Below, in pieces: positions 8,248 to 17,321 of a stretch of DNA of 64,000 nucleotides. Location of the stretch: positions 1-64,000 of the forward strand of contig JBCBBH010000001.1 in assembly GCA_038531945.1 (NCBI GenBank). The letters are read 5' to 3'. Source of the stretch: CALBPI01 sp038531945. GTDB lineage: Bacteria; Pseudomonadota; Gammaproteobacteria; Steroidobacterales; Woeseiaceae. Every line of letters begins with the position of its first letter. Positions within the stretch are counted from its first letter, which is position 1. The translations under genes were made by a program, and so were the position numbers. The notes beneath the pieces were generated by a model, which worked only from the letters and a program-made list of their open reading frames with translations, was not told the DNA's origin and ran no database searches.

Positions 8248-9144
8248 CTAGCGACAATTTTGCGCCATCCATGCGACGACGGTGCGTTGGAGCAATATTC
8301 TCTGACCCGCAAACGCATGATCACCCGGAATCTCCAACGCCGTAAGATTCAATCTTGAGTACTCGCCGTAGGCGGTGGCGAGCCGACGCTGCACATCCGG
8401 CGGCACGACGGAGTCTTGTTGCCCGGTAATCAACAAAACAGATTTTCCAGCCAGCCCACCGGCTGCATTTCTCAGGTCGAACTCACGCTGATTGGCCCGA
8501 AGCTCACGCACCGCCGTCGCACCGTCGAACCCTTCAAGCATGAACAGGCCATCGGTGTACGCCATAAAGCCCTCAATCGCTTCCGGTGGTCGATCCGCAT
8601 ACTCACCCAGGTTCGCCGCAGCCAAGCCGACCACGCAATCCAATCGAGCATCGGAAGCACCGGCGCGAAGTGCCGCGTAACCACCCATTGAATGGCCTAC
8701 CAAGGAATAGCGCAGCCCGTCTACCCGGTATTGCCGACCCTCGCCGCGCAACCAAGTCAGCGCCGCGGCGACATCACGGTGAAGGTTCGCAATCGAGAAG
8801 CGGCCTTGCGCGCCCCAAGCGCCACGATAGTGCATGAACAGGACATTGAACCCGGCCCGACGGAGAGACTGGCCTAAATCGAGGTTCTTCTCATTGCCCG
8901 GGTAGCCGTGCAGCAACACGATCGTTGGGTGCGGCCCGCGGCCGTTCGCGACCATCAAATACCCGGGAAGGCGATTGCCAGCACTCGAGAAACTGATCTC
9001 AAAGTTTTGCGGCGGATACTGCGGATCAATCTCCGGTACATCCGCGGACACCGGATCAAACGCCCGATTGGAGGCCCCGCTAGCGCAGGCCGCGAGCAGA
9101 ATTGACGCGAGTACAACCAAAAGTCGCTTGCTCAGAATCCCCAT
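8248..9144 (-). CDS. Alpha/beta-hydrolase lipoprotein
   Basis: A 298-residue serine hydrolase. The lipobox LLAAC ends at Cys20, so it should be a lipid-anchored envelope protein. Seen: the oxyanion-region segment LLHGYPGNEKN, the nucleophile elbow VGHSMGGYAAL, an Asp in LLITGQQDSVVPP and a His in EIPGDHAFAGQ, which complete the catalytic triad. This arrangement is that of dienelactone-hydrolase or acyl-peptidase-like esterases. Natural substrate unknown. It stands 57 bp upstream of the phosphatase gene on the same strand and could be co-transcribed with it. Confidence 0.87.
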   Translation of the reverse strand: MGILSKRLLVVLASILLAACASGASNRAFDPVSADVPEIDPQYPPQNFEISFSSAGNRLPGYLMVANGRGPHPTIVLLHGYPGNEKNLDLGQSLRRAGFNVLFMHYRGAWGAQGRFSIANLHRDVAAALTWLRGEGRQYRVDGLRYSLVGHSMGGYAALRAGASDARLDCVVGLAAANLGEYADRPPEAIEGFMAYTDGLFMLEGFDGATAVRELRANQREFDLRNAAGGLAGKSVLLITGQQDSVVPPDVQRRLATAYGEYSRLNLTALEIPGDHAFAGQRILLQRTVVAWMAQNCR

Positions 9145-9235
9145 AACTGACCATCTCGATACACTGCAGCGGTAGATAGTACACTCTGGGTGGGACAGAC
9201 ATCATCCAGTGAGCAACCAGAGGGGACTCTCAATC

Positions 9236-9718
9236 ATGGGGCATCGCAAACCATCGTTGATCAACCGACGGGATTTTTCACGGAATAGCGCCGTGACACT
9301 CACCTCGCTGGCTTTCGCAGGCAGTGCTTTGGCAAATCCAACAGACGAGGTAACCGGAATGGAAAAAGTCACAGGAATCGGCGGGTTCTTTTTTGTCGCG
9401 GAGGACCCTGAAGCATTGGGTCAGTGGTATCGCGACAATCTCGGAGTAGATCTTGCGCCACAGTACACCGGTGGCATGCCTTGGGCGCAAGACGCCGGTT
9501 TCACTGTGTTCGACCCATTCGCAAAGGACAACGACATGATCCCTCCCGGCAAAAGCTGGATGATCAACTTTCGAGTCAGCGACATCGAGAAGATGGTGGC
9601 GCAACTGACCGAGAACGGCAACGAAGTTTCGGCCATCGACAGCTATCCGCACGGTAAATTTGCGACGCTGGTGGATCCAGAAGGCAACGGCATCCAACTT
9701 TGGGAACTCGCCGGCTAA
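9236..9718 (+). CDS. Exported glyoxalase/bleomycin-resistance-fold (VOC) protein
   Basis: A 160-residue vicinal-oxygen-chelate protein. I chose the ATG at 9236, which has AGAGGGG upstream, over a GTG at 9209. The N-terminus carries NRRDFSRNSAVTLTSLAFAG, a twin-arginine type signal with an AxA-like end, so the protein is probably Tat-exported. The VOC domain shows GIGGFFFVAEDPEALGQWYRD at its start and GKFATLVDPEGNGIQLWE at its end; that last motif has the usual metal-ligand Glu. Function could be glyoxalase-like, dioxygenase-like or binding only. A bidirectional terminator follows at once. Confidence 0.83.
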   Translation: MGHRKPSLINRRDFSRNSAVTLTSLAFAGSALANPTDEVTGMEKVTGIGGFFFVAEDPEALGQWYRDNLGVDLAPQYTGGMPWAQDAGFTVFDPFAKDNDMIPPGKSWMINFRVSDIEKMVAQLTENGNEVSAIDSYPHGKFATLVDPEGNGIQLWELAG

Positions 9719-9727
9719 AACAAAAAA

Positions 9728-9750
9728 GGGCGACTCAAGTCGCCCTTTTT
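9728..9750. terminator. Bidirectional rho-independent terminator
   Basis: An 8-bp perfect stem, GGGCGACT (9728-9735) with AGTCGCCC (9738-9745) around a 2-base loop. A T-run follows (9746-9750) and an A-run precedes it (9722-9727), so it can stop transcription of the VOC gene and, on the other strand, of ahpF. Confidence 0.9.
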
Positions 9751-9771
9751 CGTCACACACCAGATCGGTGA

Positions 9772-11361
9772 TCAGGCGGCCTTTGCAGCCTCCTCGCTAA
9801 CTTCCGGTGCGTGCATCACAAGATATTCGAACGTGCTGAGCGCCGCTTTACTACCCTCGCCCAGAGCTACCACGATCTGTTTGTAAGGCACCGTCGTGAC
9901 GTCACCACACGCGAAAATACCTGGCGCGCTGGTTTCGGTCTTCTCGTTGATGATGATCTCGCCGTAATCACTCATATCCACGACGCCCTTCAAGAAAGAC
10001 GAGTTCGGAACGAGTCCAATTTGTACGAACACGGCAGCAGTCTCGAGCGTTTTGACTTCGCCGGTACCGCGATCTTGATAAACAAGACTCGACACTTTGC
10101 CGTCTGTCGCCTTGATCTCCTGGGAAGCCGCGTTCTTGATGATCGTGATGTTGTCTCGCTCCAGCGCCTTTTCGACCAGCACTTGATCGGCCTTTAACTC
10201 TGGCAAGAACTCAAGAACGGTTACGTGCTTGACGATACCAGCGAGATCGATAGCCGCCTCAATACCCGAGTTGCCGCCACCAACGACCACAACATCCCTG
10301 CCTTTGAAGAATGGCCCATCGCAGTGCGGGCAATACGCGACGCCATTGCCGATGTACTCTTTCTCGCCGGGGATCCCCAGCTCGCGCCAGTTGGCACCGG
10401 TCGCCACGATGACACTCCGGGTACGGATCTGTTCGCCGGACGACAGCGTAACGGTCTTGATATCACCTTGCTCTACCGACTCGACACGCAGGTGTTCCTT
10501 CAGCGTAATGTCATAGTCCTTCAGATGCGACTGCAGGCCTTTCACGACTTCCGGCCCTGTCGTTTCGGGAATCGAAATCAGATTTTCGATGCCCATTGTA
10601 TCTTTGACCTGGCCGCCGAAGCGCTCTGCGATGATCGTCACGGCAAAACCCTTGCGCGCTGCGTAAATCGCAGATGAGACACCTGCGGGTCCACCGCCGA
10701 TCACGGTCACATCCTGCAACGGCAATGACGCGCTGCCGGAAGACTCGCGCGCAACGTTCGGGTACTTGGCCAGCAGCTTCTCGATCAACGTCGCTGAATC
10801 AATTTTTCCATTCGCGAACGGCTCGCCGTTCAGGAACACGGCCGGCACGCCCTGAACGTTACGATCGTCAACGACATTCGAGTAGACGCCGCCATCGATC
10901 ATCTCTGCGCTGATCTGCGGGTTCAGTGTCGCGAATTGGTTCAGTGTTTGGACAACGTCCGGGCAGTTGTGACACGACAGGCTGACGACCGTCTCGAAAT
11001 GGAGATCCTCGCCGACCGCTTCGATCACCCGTTTGAGGCCGTCATCGAGCTTCACCGGAGTTCCGGCGTTGTTCAAAACCGCGAGAACAAACGAGTTGAA
11101 CTCATGGCCGCCCGGAATGCCCGAAAACACAATACCGGTGGATTGGCCGCCTGCCTCGATCAAGAAGCTGGCTGGGCCGCGTAGCGCATCGTCATCGCGT
11201 TCCACGACAGACAGACTACCGGACGTACTCGAAAACTTTTCGAGAAAATCGATGAGTTCCGCTCGCGATTCATGTTCGCCGGTTTGCACGACGAACGTGA
11301 CATCACGTGTCAGGTTGGCTGTGTAGCCTTTTACCGCTTCCAGCAATTCCGGTGTCAACAT
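9772..11361 (-). CDS. ahpF: Alkyl hydroperoxide reductase subunit F
   Basis: A flavoprotein disulfide reductase of 529 residues (E. coli AhpF has 521) that passes electrons from NADH to AhpC. Seen: the N-terminal thioredoxin-like pair with CHNC at residues 130-133, the FAD-binding GGGPAG, the second redox centre CPHCDGPFF, NAD-binding VGGGNSGIEAA, and the ending GIFACGDVTTVPYKQ. I start it at the ATG at 11361 because CAGGAGA lies just upstream; an in-frame ATG 11 codons earlier has no ribosome site and lies in the intergenic hairpin. It lies downstream of ahpC on the same strand. Confidence 0.97.
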   Translation of the reverse strand: MLTPELLEAVKGYTANLTRDVTFVVQTGEHESRAELIDFLEKFSSTSGSLSVVERDDDALRGPASFLIEAGGQSTGIVFSGIPGGHEFNSFVLAVLNNAGTPVKLDDGLKRVIEAVGEDLHFETVVSLSCHNCPDVVQTLNQFATLNPQISAEMIDGGVYSNVVDDRNVQGVPAVFLNGEPFANGKIDSATLIEKLLAKYPNVARESSGSASLPLQDVTVIGGGPAGVSSAIYAARKGFAVTIIAERFGGQVKDTMGIENLISIPETTGPEVVKGLQSHLKDYDITLKEHLRVESVEQGDIKTVTLSSGEQIRTRSVIVATGANWRELGIPGEKEYIGNGVAYCPHCDGPFFKGRDVVVVGGGNSGIEAAIDLAGIVKHVTVLEFLPELKADQVLVEKALERDNITIIKNAASQEIKATDGKVSSLVYQDRGTGEVKTLETAAVFVQIGLVPNSSFLKGVVDMSDYGEIIINEKTETSAPGIFACGDVTTVPYKQIVVALGEGSKAALSTFEYLVMHAPEVSEEAAKAA

Positions 11362-11380
11362 GAAAGTTCTCCTGAGAGCA

Positions 11381-11405
11381 TCAGGGGCGGCCACGCCGCC
11401 CCTGA
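11381..11405 (-). other. Strong hairpin between ahpC and ahpF
   Basis: A perfect 11-bp stem, TCAGGGGCGGC (11381-11391) pairing with GCCGCCCCTGA (11395-11405), with a 3-base loop. On the mRNA strand it sits after the ahpC stop and about 20 bases before the ahpF start codon. No U-run follows, so it is not a simple terminator. It may protect the ahpC 3' end or lower ahpF expression relative to ahpC; this is inference. Confidence 0.75.
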
Positions 11406-11430
11406 CACGGGTTTCAAAACGTAGTCTGTG

Positions 11431-11994
11431 TTAGATCTTGCCAACCAGGTCGAGTGAAGGCGTCAGAGTCTTTTCGCCTTTTTCCCACGCAGCAGGGCAC
11501 ACTTCGCCGTCGTTATCACGAACATACTGTGCAGCCTTGACCTTGCGGACCATGTCTTTCGCCGAGCGACCGACGCCCAGTGTGTGGATTTCGTAGACCT
11601 GGATGACGCCGTCCGGATCCACCAGGAACGTGCCGCGCAGCGCCTGGCCAGCTTCCTCGATCATGACATCGAAGCCGCGGGTAATCGCACCGGTCGGATC
11701 GCCGATCATCGGATACTGAACTTTGCCGATCGCTTCGCTGGTTTCGTGCCACGCTTTGTGGACGAAATGCGAATCGGTCGACACTGCGTAGACCTCGACG
11801 CCCAGTTCCTGCAGTTCCGGGTAGTGTGCTGCCATATCTTCCAGTTCCGTCGGGCATACGAACGTGAAGTCGGCCGGATAGAACAGAAAGATCGACCATT
11901 TGCCTTTCACGTCTTCCGACGTGACAGTCGTGAATTCGTTGTTGTGAAAAACGTCAGCCTTGAATTCAGGGATGGATTTGCCGATCAATGCCAT
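11431..11994 (-). CDS. ahpC: Alkyl hydroperoxide reductase subunit C (2-Cys peroxiredoxin)
   Basis: A 187-residue typical 2-Cys peroxiredoxin (E. coli AhpC also has 187) that reduces hydrogen peroxide and organic hydroperoxides in the cytoplasm. Seen: the peroxidatic centre FTFVCPTELED with Cys47, the partner Arg region in DVMIEEAGQALRGTFLVDPDG, and the resolving Cys166 in EVCPAAWEKGEKTL. It is the first gene of an ahpC-ahpF operon. An OxyR-like site lies about 70 bp upstream, so peroxide induction is likely. Confidence 0.98.
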   Translation of the reverse strand: MALIGKSIPEFKADVFHNNEFTTVTSEDVKGKWSIFLFYPADFTFVCPTELEDMAAHYPELQELGVEVYAVSTDSHFVHKAWHETSEAIGKVQYPMIGDPTGAITRGFDVMIEEAGQALRGTFLVDPDGVIQVYEIHTLGVGRSAKDMVRKVKAAQYVRDNDGEVCPAAWEKGEKTLTPSLDLVGKI

Positions 11995-12032
11995 GAGTAG
12001 ATTTCCTTCTTGGATTGGGGTGAATTTCAGCC

Positions 12033-12063
12033 CCGCATTGTCAGGTAGCGACCGACAATGCGG
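12033..12063 (-). repeat. Perfect inverted repeat in the ahpC leader/promoter
   Basis: CCGCATTGTC (12033-12042) and GACAATGCGG (12054-12063), a perfect 10-bp inverted repeat with an 11-base spacer. It lies between the OxyR-like site and the ahpC start, where the -10 element or the 5' UTR should be. It could be a second repressor site or a leader hairpin. Confidence 0.6.
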
Positions 12064-12065
12064 AA

Positions 12066-12102
12066 GTTGAATCTATCTATGGCCGTCATAGCAGAATTCA
12101 AT
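12066..12102 (-). promoter_or_regulatory. OxyR-like binding site upstream of ahpC
   Basis: Four tetrads with exact 7-base spacing: GTTG-N7-CTAT-N7-ATAG-N7-CAAT. The two inner tetrads match the OxyR consensus exactly and 13 of 16 consensus positions match overall. A site of the same form lies upstream of katG in this window. OxyR itself is not encoded here. Confidence 0.7.
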
Positions 12103-12264
12103 GAAAAATAAACCAGTAAAAACAATGGTTTATATCGCCGAAATTGGATCGGGCACGCGCTGCACCGGATCAACGCCCGGCATGACACTTTCTGCTCGAC
12201 AATTCGTCGCTAGCTGGACAGCTATCCGAGCCCAGCGAACCGATCTGGCTCCTGTGTCAGCGCC

Positions 12265-14658
12265 CTACCGCGACGGCGAGATCACGTAGCGATCCATCAG
12301 TTTGAGGATCCGCCGATATTCGTCCAGCCAACTATCAGCATGCGTGAATCCGTGCGGGTCCAGCGGGTAAATCGCGATTTCGAAGTCTTCCTTTTGGAGC
12401 TCCAGCAGGCGTTGCACCAGCAGCACTGAGTCCTGGAAAAACACGTTGTCATCCTGCATACCGGCGGCAATCAGCAAGGGCGCTTCCAGCCCCTCGGCAA
12501 AGAAGATCGGTGAACTGCGTTCATAGGCCTCGGGATCGACGAGCGGGGTATTCAAGATGTTCGACGTGTAACCGTGGTTGTAGTGAGCCCAATCAACCAC
12601 AGGCCGCAAGGCCGCACCGGCAGCGAACAAATCCGGATCGCGAAACAGCGCCATAAAGGTCATGAACCCGCCGTACGATCCACCGTAGATTCCGACGCGG
12701 TCCGGATCGACCTGATAGTTGTCGACGAGTAATTTCACACCGTCCTGAAAGTCCTCAAGCTCTGGATGTCCCATGTTCTGGTAGATCGCCGTGCGCCAGT
12801 CGCGTCCATAGCCGCGCGAAGCGCGATAGTCCATGTCGATCACTACAACCCCGCGCCGAGCCAGCAACGTGTGGAACATGAACTCGCGAAAATAGTACGG
12901 CCAACCTGCGTGAGCGTTCTGCGTATAGCCAGCACCGTGCACGAACATCACGGCTGGATACTGCTTCGAAGGGTCATAGTCGGGTGGCAAGTACAGCTTG
13001 CTGTAGATGGGTCGATCAACCTTAGAAGACGGCACTTCCACGATCTCGGGAATCACCCAATCGATGGCGGCGTATTCATCGCTGATCGTATTCGTCAGCC
13101 GCTTTACGTCGGATCCGCCAACCGCGACCGAGTAGAGTTCCTCGTGCCGATCAAACTCGCTGTGAATAACCAGTAGAGACGCTCCATTCGGGGACAAGCG
13201 GAAATGATTCACGCCACCGAGTTGGGTGAGTCGCTCGATCTCTCCGCCAGCAACCGGCACACGATAAATCCCCCAGGTACTGGGATGCGAACGATTCGCT
13301 CGAAAGTACAGATAGTCTCCATCGGGGCTAAGCGCGGGCTCCTCGACGACATACTCCCCGCTTGTTAGTGCACGAGCTTTTCGGTCATTCGGAGATCTTG
13401 TGTAAAGGTGCGAGTAACCGGTGCGCTCAGACAAATACCAAACAGTCTCATGATCAGCTAGCCACCCAAATTCGTTATGCGCGTAGTTGATCCAGGCGTC
13501 GTCAGTGAGCCGCTCTAGCAGCGTCAGCTCGCCTGACGCAGGGTCCAGATTAACCAGCCATCGGTCCTTGTTGTCGTGTGAGTGCACTTGCAATGCAGCG
13601 CTCCGACCATCGCCGGACCATTCGATGCCCTCGACACCAAACGCACGCTGCTTGGACGGCTCCAGTTGCTTTTCCACCGCTTCTGGATCGGCACCCCGCG
13701 CTGCATGCCACTTCAGCGCAGTCTTTCGCAACGATGCGAGCGGATCCTCGTCCATGCCTGGCAATTCGGCGAGGTCCAATTGCGTGACCTCGTGCGTCTT
13801 CAGATCGATCAGATGTGCCGTGTGTGGTGCAGGTTCATTGCGTCCGACCCGGGTACGCAGCTCGCGTGTTCCGGTGTAGCCGCTTTCGGTCACATAGTTT
13901 GGCATCGTGCCTCGCTGACCGCCCTCATGAGACTCGGGGCGCGTGACCGCAATCAGGTATCGCGCCGTCGGCGACAACGCCGAACCGATCAACTGGGTCT
14001 CCTTGCCGAGATATATCGGTATCGGGGCACCGACACCGCGCACTGTGCGCTGCTCCTGATCATGCTGTTTGGCTGCTTCCTCACGACGAAGGTCCTCGAC
14101 GACAGAGGTATACAGCCGTCGCTGATTTTCGCGCAGCGTATCGAAGGTTTCCGCATCATTCGGGTCGTCTTCAAACCGCAGATCTGTCAGTTGGTTGACG
14201 CGCCCGGTTTCGAGATCATGCCGAACGAAGCCATCGTCAGACGCATACACCACTGCTGATTCCTGCCAGACGAACGCAACCTGCGCCTCGGTTGTCGCAG
14301 TCTGTGTGAGTTGAACAACATCGCCTTCGGGAAGCCTTCGCCAGAACACATCTCCCGCCTCGATCCAGACCACAGCTGACCGGTCGGAATTGTACTGACG
14401 CGACGCGTTCGACGTCGTCGGACCCGAAGGTTTGACCATCTCCACACTCGCGTCCGCGACGCCGACTGCGTATTGATCTCTGATCGCCTCGCCCGGACGT
14501 TTGACTTCATAGAACACTGACTGACTGTCATCCGACCAATAGGCCTGCTCCGGTGGATTTCCAATCCAGTCCGGATCAGCCATGATCGTTTCGAGCGACA
14601 GCTCAGCTGCAGCATTAGCGCACAGTAAGGACAAGAAAAACGACACGAAGATCCGCAT
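12265..14658 (-). CDS. S9 family peptidase, dipeptidyl-peptidase IV-like
   Basis: A 797-residue exported serine peptidase. The signal peptide is RIFVSFFLSLLCANAAAE. Residues to about 520 form a beta-propeller of repeated WD-like strands (for example DGDYLYFRANRSHPSTWGIY). The C-terminal alpha/beta-hydrolase domain has GGSYGGF with the nucleophile Ser661, an Asp in AAGMQDDNVF near 737 and a His in PLDPHGFTHADSW near 769. The order Ser-Asp-His and the size fit the DPP IV/acylaminoacyl-peptidase branch, which trims dipeptides from peptide N-termini, often after Pro or Ala. TGGAGC is the ribosome site. Likely role: periplasmic peptide digestion for nutrition. Confidence 0.9.
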   Translation of the reverse strand: MRIFVSFFLSLLCANAAAELSLETIMADPDWIGNPPEQAYWSDDSQSVFYEVKRPGEAIRDQYAVGVADASVEMVKPSGPTTSNASRQYNSDRSAVVWIEAGDVFWRRLPEGDVVQLTQTATTEAQVAFVWQESAVVYASDDGFVRHDLETGRVNQLTDLRFEDDPNDAETFDTLRENQRRLYTSVVEDLRREEAAKQHDQEQRTVRGVGAPIPIYLGKETQLIGSALSPTARYLIAVTRPESHEGGQRGTMPNYVTESGYTGTRELRTRVGRNEPAPHTAHLIDLKTHEVTQLDLAELPGMDEDPLASLRKTALKWHAARGADPEAVEKQLEPSKQRAFGVEGIEWSGDGRSAALQVHSHDNKDRWLVNLDPASGELTLLERLTDDAWINYAHNEFGWLADHETVWYLSERTGYSHLYTRSPNDRKARALTSGEYVVEEPALSPDGDYLYFRANRSHPSTWGIYRVPVAGGEIERLTQLGGVNHFRLSPNGASLLVIHSEFDRHEELYSVAVGGSDVKRLTNTISDEYAAIDWVIPEIVEVPSSKVDRPIYSKLYLPPDYDPSKQYPAVMFVHGAGYTQNAHAGWPYYFREFMFHTLLARRGVVVIDMDYRASRGYGRDWRTAIYQNMGHPELEDFQDGVKLLVDNYQVDPDRVGIYGGSYGGFMTFMALFRDPDLFAAGAALRPVVDWAHYNHGYTSNILNTPLVDPEAYERSSPIFFAEGLEAPLLIAAGMQDDNVFFQDSVLLVQRLLELQKEDFEIAIYPLDPHGFTHADSWLDEYRRILKLMDRYVISPSR

Positions 14659-14709
14659 ATCGATTGCTCCAGGAATTGTCGACGCCGATTCGCGGCGTTC
14701 GACTTGAGG

Positions 14710-16362
14710 TTAACGCACGCGTGCCCTGTAGAACACAGAGAAGGACGTATCGCCGTTGGTAGCGGCGTTCATCGTGCCGCTCAAATTGATTTGGAAAGCT
14801 CGGACTGCCTCGTCGGTTCCATCCACACCGGGTATCGGCGTATAGCCAAAACTCAAACCGTCGTCGGAAAACGACAAGCCGTCCGTCGGATCCCCTAAAG
14901 CACCAAACGCCAGTGTTAGTCCACTCGACTGAGAACCGCCACCGTCCTCGAAGCGAACCGGTCCGGCTCCCGGTGACAAGTCGGCAACCACCAAAGCGAG
15001 CGTCAAAGGCAGTCGATCCGTGATGACCAGACTATCGAGATCGACTGTGCCACTGCCCTGGTTGACGACACGAATCTCATACTCAACGATCGCACCAGGA
15101 ATCGCGAATGGGTTGAGCGTGCCATTGATCGGATCCGAAAAATTGCTGACCGTCTTGAACACCGTAAGCTCTGGACTTGCGAACAACTCCTGAGCGCCCA
15201 GGGTGATGGTTGGCTCTGGCTCGACATAGCGGCGCACCACAATGTTGCGTAGCCGGGCTTCGTCCTGGGCGGTCATCACGGCAACAAATCCGCGGCCCTC
15301 AACATCATTGGCGTCGTCACCAGCAACCAGCAAATTGGTGTTGTCAGGAAACCCGATAGCCGCCCAGGATGCACTATTGTCCGCGTCCCAAAACCTCAAT
15401 CGACTGGGATTGGTTGCAAACGCCGCCAACGCCTGTCGTCGCCATACGTTGTTGACGATATCGCCGGGGTTTACGCCCTGCACCGCGTTTTGGTTGCGTT
15501 GCCGGCGCATGATCGCGCCGTCATGGCTGTACCCGTTTGCCGTGCATCCCGGCCGGGCCTGCTCGCCACGATTCGACGTGTAGTAATGATCGGAATTTTC
15601 GCTGCCACCACTGCCCGACTGAATGATGCCGCGGACAAGAACACCGCTGGTCATGTTCAACGCGTAGCAGTCGACATGGAAAAACTCAGCCTCGATGAAC
15701 ACGTCTCGCTCATCGACGGCCAGACGATAGCCGCTCGTGAAGTTATCGCCGTTGTCATAGGTGTAGAAACCGGCCGGGTTCCAGGCGAGACTGTTTTCCC
15801 ATCCGTTGCCGTGCCAGTTGTCCACACGGCCACGGATGTAGCTGGCGGCACGATTCACTGAAGCATCATCGAACCACAAATACACGTTGCTCGTACCCAG
15901 CGGCGCGGGCGCGCCTGCCGCGGGGTTTCCGTAGTAAAGATAGAAATCATCATCGATTGCGTTGCTGGCCATGCCTACCGGGGCCGCGAAGCGCACGTCA
16001 CTGACCGCGGCACCACAATCGATAACGTGGCGATCGAGCTCGGTCCACGCTGAACCATCGAAGTAAAGCACCCGTAAATCATCACAATCCGCCTGCATTT
16101 CGCCAGCAGCGATCAGCGCCTGTGTGTTGAGCGCGGGTACTCGCAAAGTATAGCCGTTGTAGCCGCGATCGGGTTGCTGCGGGCCTGTGCTGACGGCAAG
16201 ATTTTGGCGATAAAGATAATCCGTGTCCCACCACTCGCTCGTCACAGCCGATACATCCGCACCAGCAGCCATGCACACCACGATGACGAAACTTCTGGTC
16301 GTACAGACGCGACTCAGAGGATTAACGGCCACCTGCTGACTCAGGGCAACCCGGCCAACCAA
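14710..16362 (-). CDS. DUF2341 protein with a C-terminal DUF11-type domain
   Basis: About 550 residues, probably exported. Residues from about 40 show WWDTDYLYRQNLAVST and DDLRVLYFDGSAWTELDRHV, the pattern of DUF2341 domains, which bind ligands or carbohydrate on surface proteins. The middle (VYLWFDDASVNRAASYIRGR onward) resembles a jelly-roll module of DUF2341 proteins. The last 145 residues (PELTVFKTVSNFSDPINGT, then EIRVVNQGSGTVDLDSLVITD) form a conserved-repeat/DUF11-type Ig-like domain. The first ATG overlaps cysK by 22 bp; a GTG at 16332 would give a neater signal peptide (TTRSFVIVVCMAAGADVSA). No sorting signal or membrane anchor is seen at the C-terminus. Function unknown. Confidence 0.72.
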   Translation of the reverse strand: MVGRVALSQQVAVNPLSRVCTTRSFVIVVCMAAGADVSAVTSEWWDTDYLYRQNLAVSTGPQQPDRGYNGYTLRVPALNTQALIAAGEMQADCDDLRVLYFDGSAWTELDRHVIDCGAAVSDVRFAAPVGMASNAIDDDFYLYYGNPAAGAPAPLGTSNVYLWFDDASVNRAASYIRGRVDNWHGNGWENSLAWNPAGFYTYDNGDNFTSGYRLAVDERDVFIEAEFFHVDCYALNMTSGVLVRGIIQSGSGGSENSDHYYTSNRGEQARPGCTANGYSHDGAIMRRQRNQNAVQGVNPGDIVNNVWRRQALAAFATNPSRLRFWDADNSASWAAIGFPDNTNLLVAGDDANDVEGRGFVAVMTAQDEARLRNIVVRRYVEPEPTITLGAQELFASPELTVFKTVSNFSDPINGTLNPFAIPGAIVEYEIRVVNQGSGTVDLDSLVITDRLPLTLALVVADLSPGAGPVRFEDGGGSQSSGLTLAFGALGDPTDGLSFSDDGLSFGYTPIPGVDGTDEAVRAFQINLSGTMNAATNGDTSFSVFYRARVR

Positions 16363-17297
16363 TCGTCATCAGATCCTTCATTGACATCGGCAAACAACGG
16401 TGTGGACAAATATCGCTCACCGGTATCCGGCAACATCGCAAGAATGACGTCACCGTCGGCCGCACGCTCTGCGACTTTCAGCGCCGCGCACAGCGTCGCG
16501 CCGCCCGAAATCCCCGTGAAGATTCCTTCGTTCGCCGCGAGGGCCTTTGCAGTAGCAATCGACTCCTCATCACCAACGGGAATCAATGCATCGAATGCTT
16601 CTCGATTCAGAACCTCGGGGACAAAATCCGGTGTCCATCCTTGAATCTTGTGCGGTTGCCACTCCTGGCCTGCGAGGAGTTGCGCGCCTTCTGGTTCGGT
16701 CGCAACAATATTCACCTCGGGTCGCGCTCGCTTGATCACCTCACCGGCGCCGGTCAAGGTACCGCCCGTTCCCCAACCTGTGACCCAATGGTCGAGGCGA
16801 CGGTCGGCAAAGTCCGAGAGAATTTCCGGGCCAGTCGTCGAACGGTGGAATGCTGGATTGGCCGGATTCGTGAATTGACTGGCCCAGAACCAGCCTTTCT
16901 CGTCGGCCAACTCCCGCGCCTTGTTCACCATCCCCGTGCCGCGTTCAGCCGCCGGCGTCAAGATAACCTTGGCTCCCAGGCCTCGCATCACTTTGCGACG
17001 CTCTATAGAAAACGATTCAGCCATTACTGCGACAAACGGGTAACCTCGCGCCGCACACACCATCGCGAGCGCGATACCGGTGTTACCGGAAGTTGCCTCC
17101 ACTACCGTTTGACCGGGCTTGAGCACGCCGCGTTTTTCCGCGTCCAAAATAATCGCGTAGGCCAATCTGTCCTTCACAGAACTCATGGGATTGAACGACT
17201 CGACCTTGACGTAGATTGTGGTGTGCGACGGACCAGTGCGATGCAGTCTCACAACTGGGGTCTTGCCGATCGTGTCCAGAATACTGTCGTAAATCAC
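16341..17297 (-). CDS. cysK: Cysteine synthase A
   Basis: A PLP enzyme of 318 residues that makes L-cysteine from O-acetylserine and sulfide in the cytoplasm. Seen: SSVKDRLA with the PLP-binding Lys42, the substrate loop EATSGNTGIALAM, the phosphate-binding GWGTGGTLTGAG, KIQGWTPDFVPEVL, and the C-terminal MLPDTGERYLSTPLF typical of CysK. The long DRRLDHWVTG helix matches family length. It follows the FAD oxidoreductase on the same strand by 24 bp, so the two may be co-transcribed. A CysM or cystathionine beta-synthase assignment fits the motifs less well. Confidence 0.94.
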   Translation of the reverse strand: MIYDSILDTIGKTPVVRLHRTGPSHTTIYVKVESFNPMSSVKDRLAYAIILDAEKRGVLKPGQTVVEATSGNTGIALAMVCAARGYPFVAVMAESFSIERRKVMRGLGAKVILTPAAERGTGMVNKARELADEKGWFWASQFTNPANPAFHRSTTGPEILSDFADRRLDHWVTGWGTGGTLTGAGEVIKRARPEVNIVATEPEGAQLLAGQEWQPHKIQGWTPDFVPEVLNREAFDALIPVGDEESIATAKALAANEGIFTGISGGATLCAALKVAERAADGDVILAMLPDTGERYLSTPLFADVNEGSDDDWLAGLP

Positions 17298-17321
17298 TCG
17301 AATTCCCCTAAACGTTGAACA

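Noticed and set aside
12101..12289. 62-residue frame on the plus strand
   Set aside because: Starts inside the ahpC regulatory region, has no ribosome site and ends in the S9 peptidase gene.
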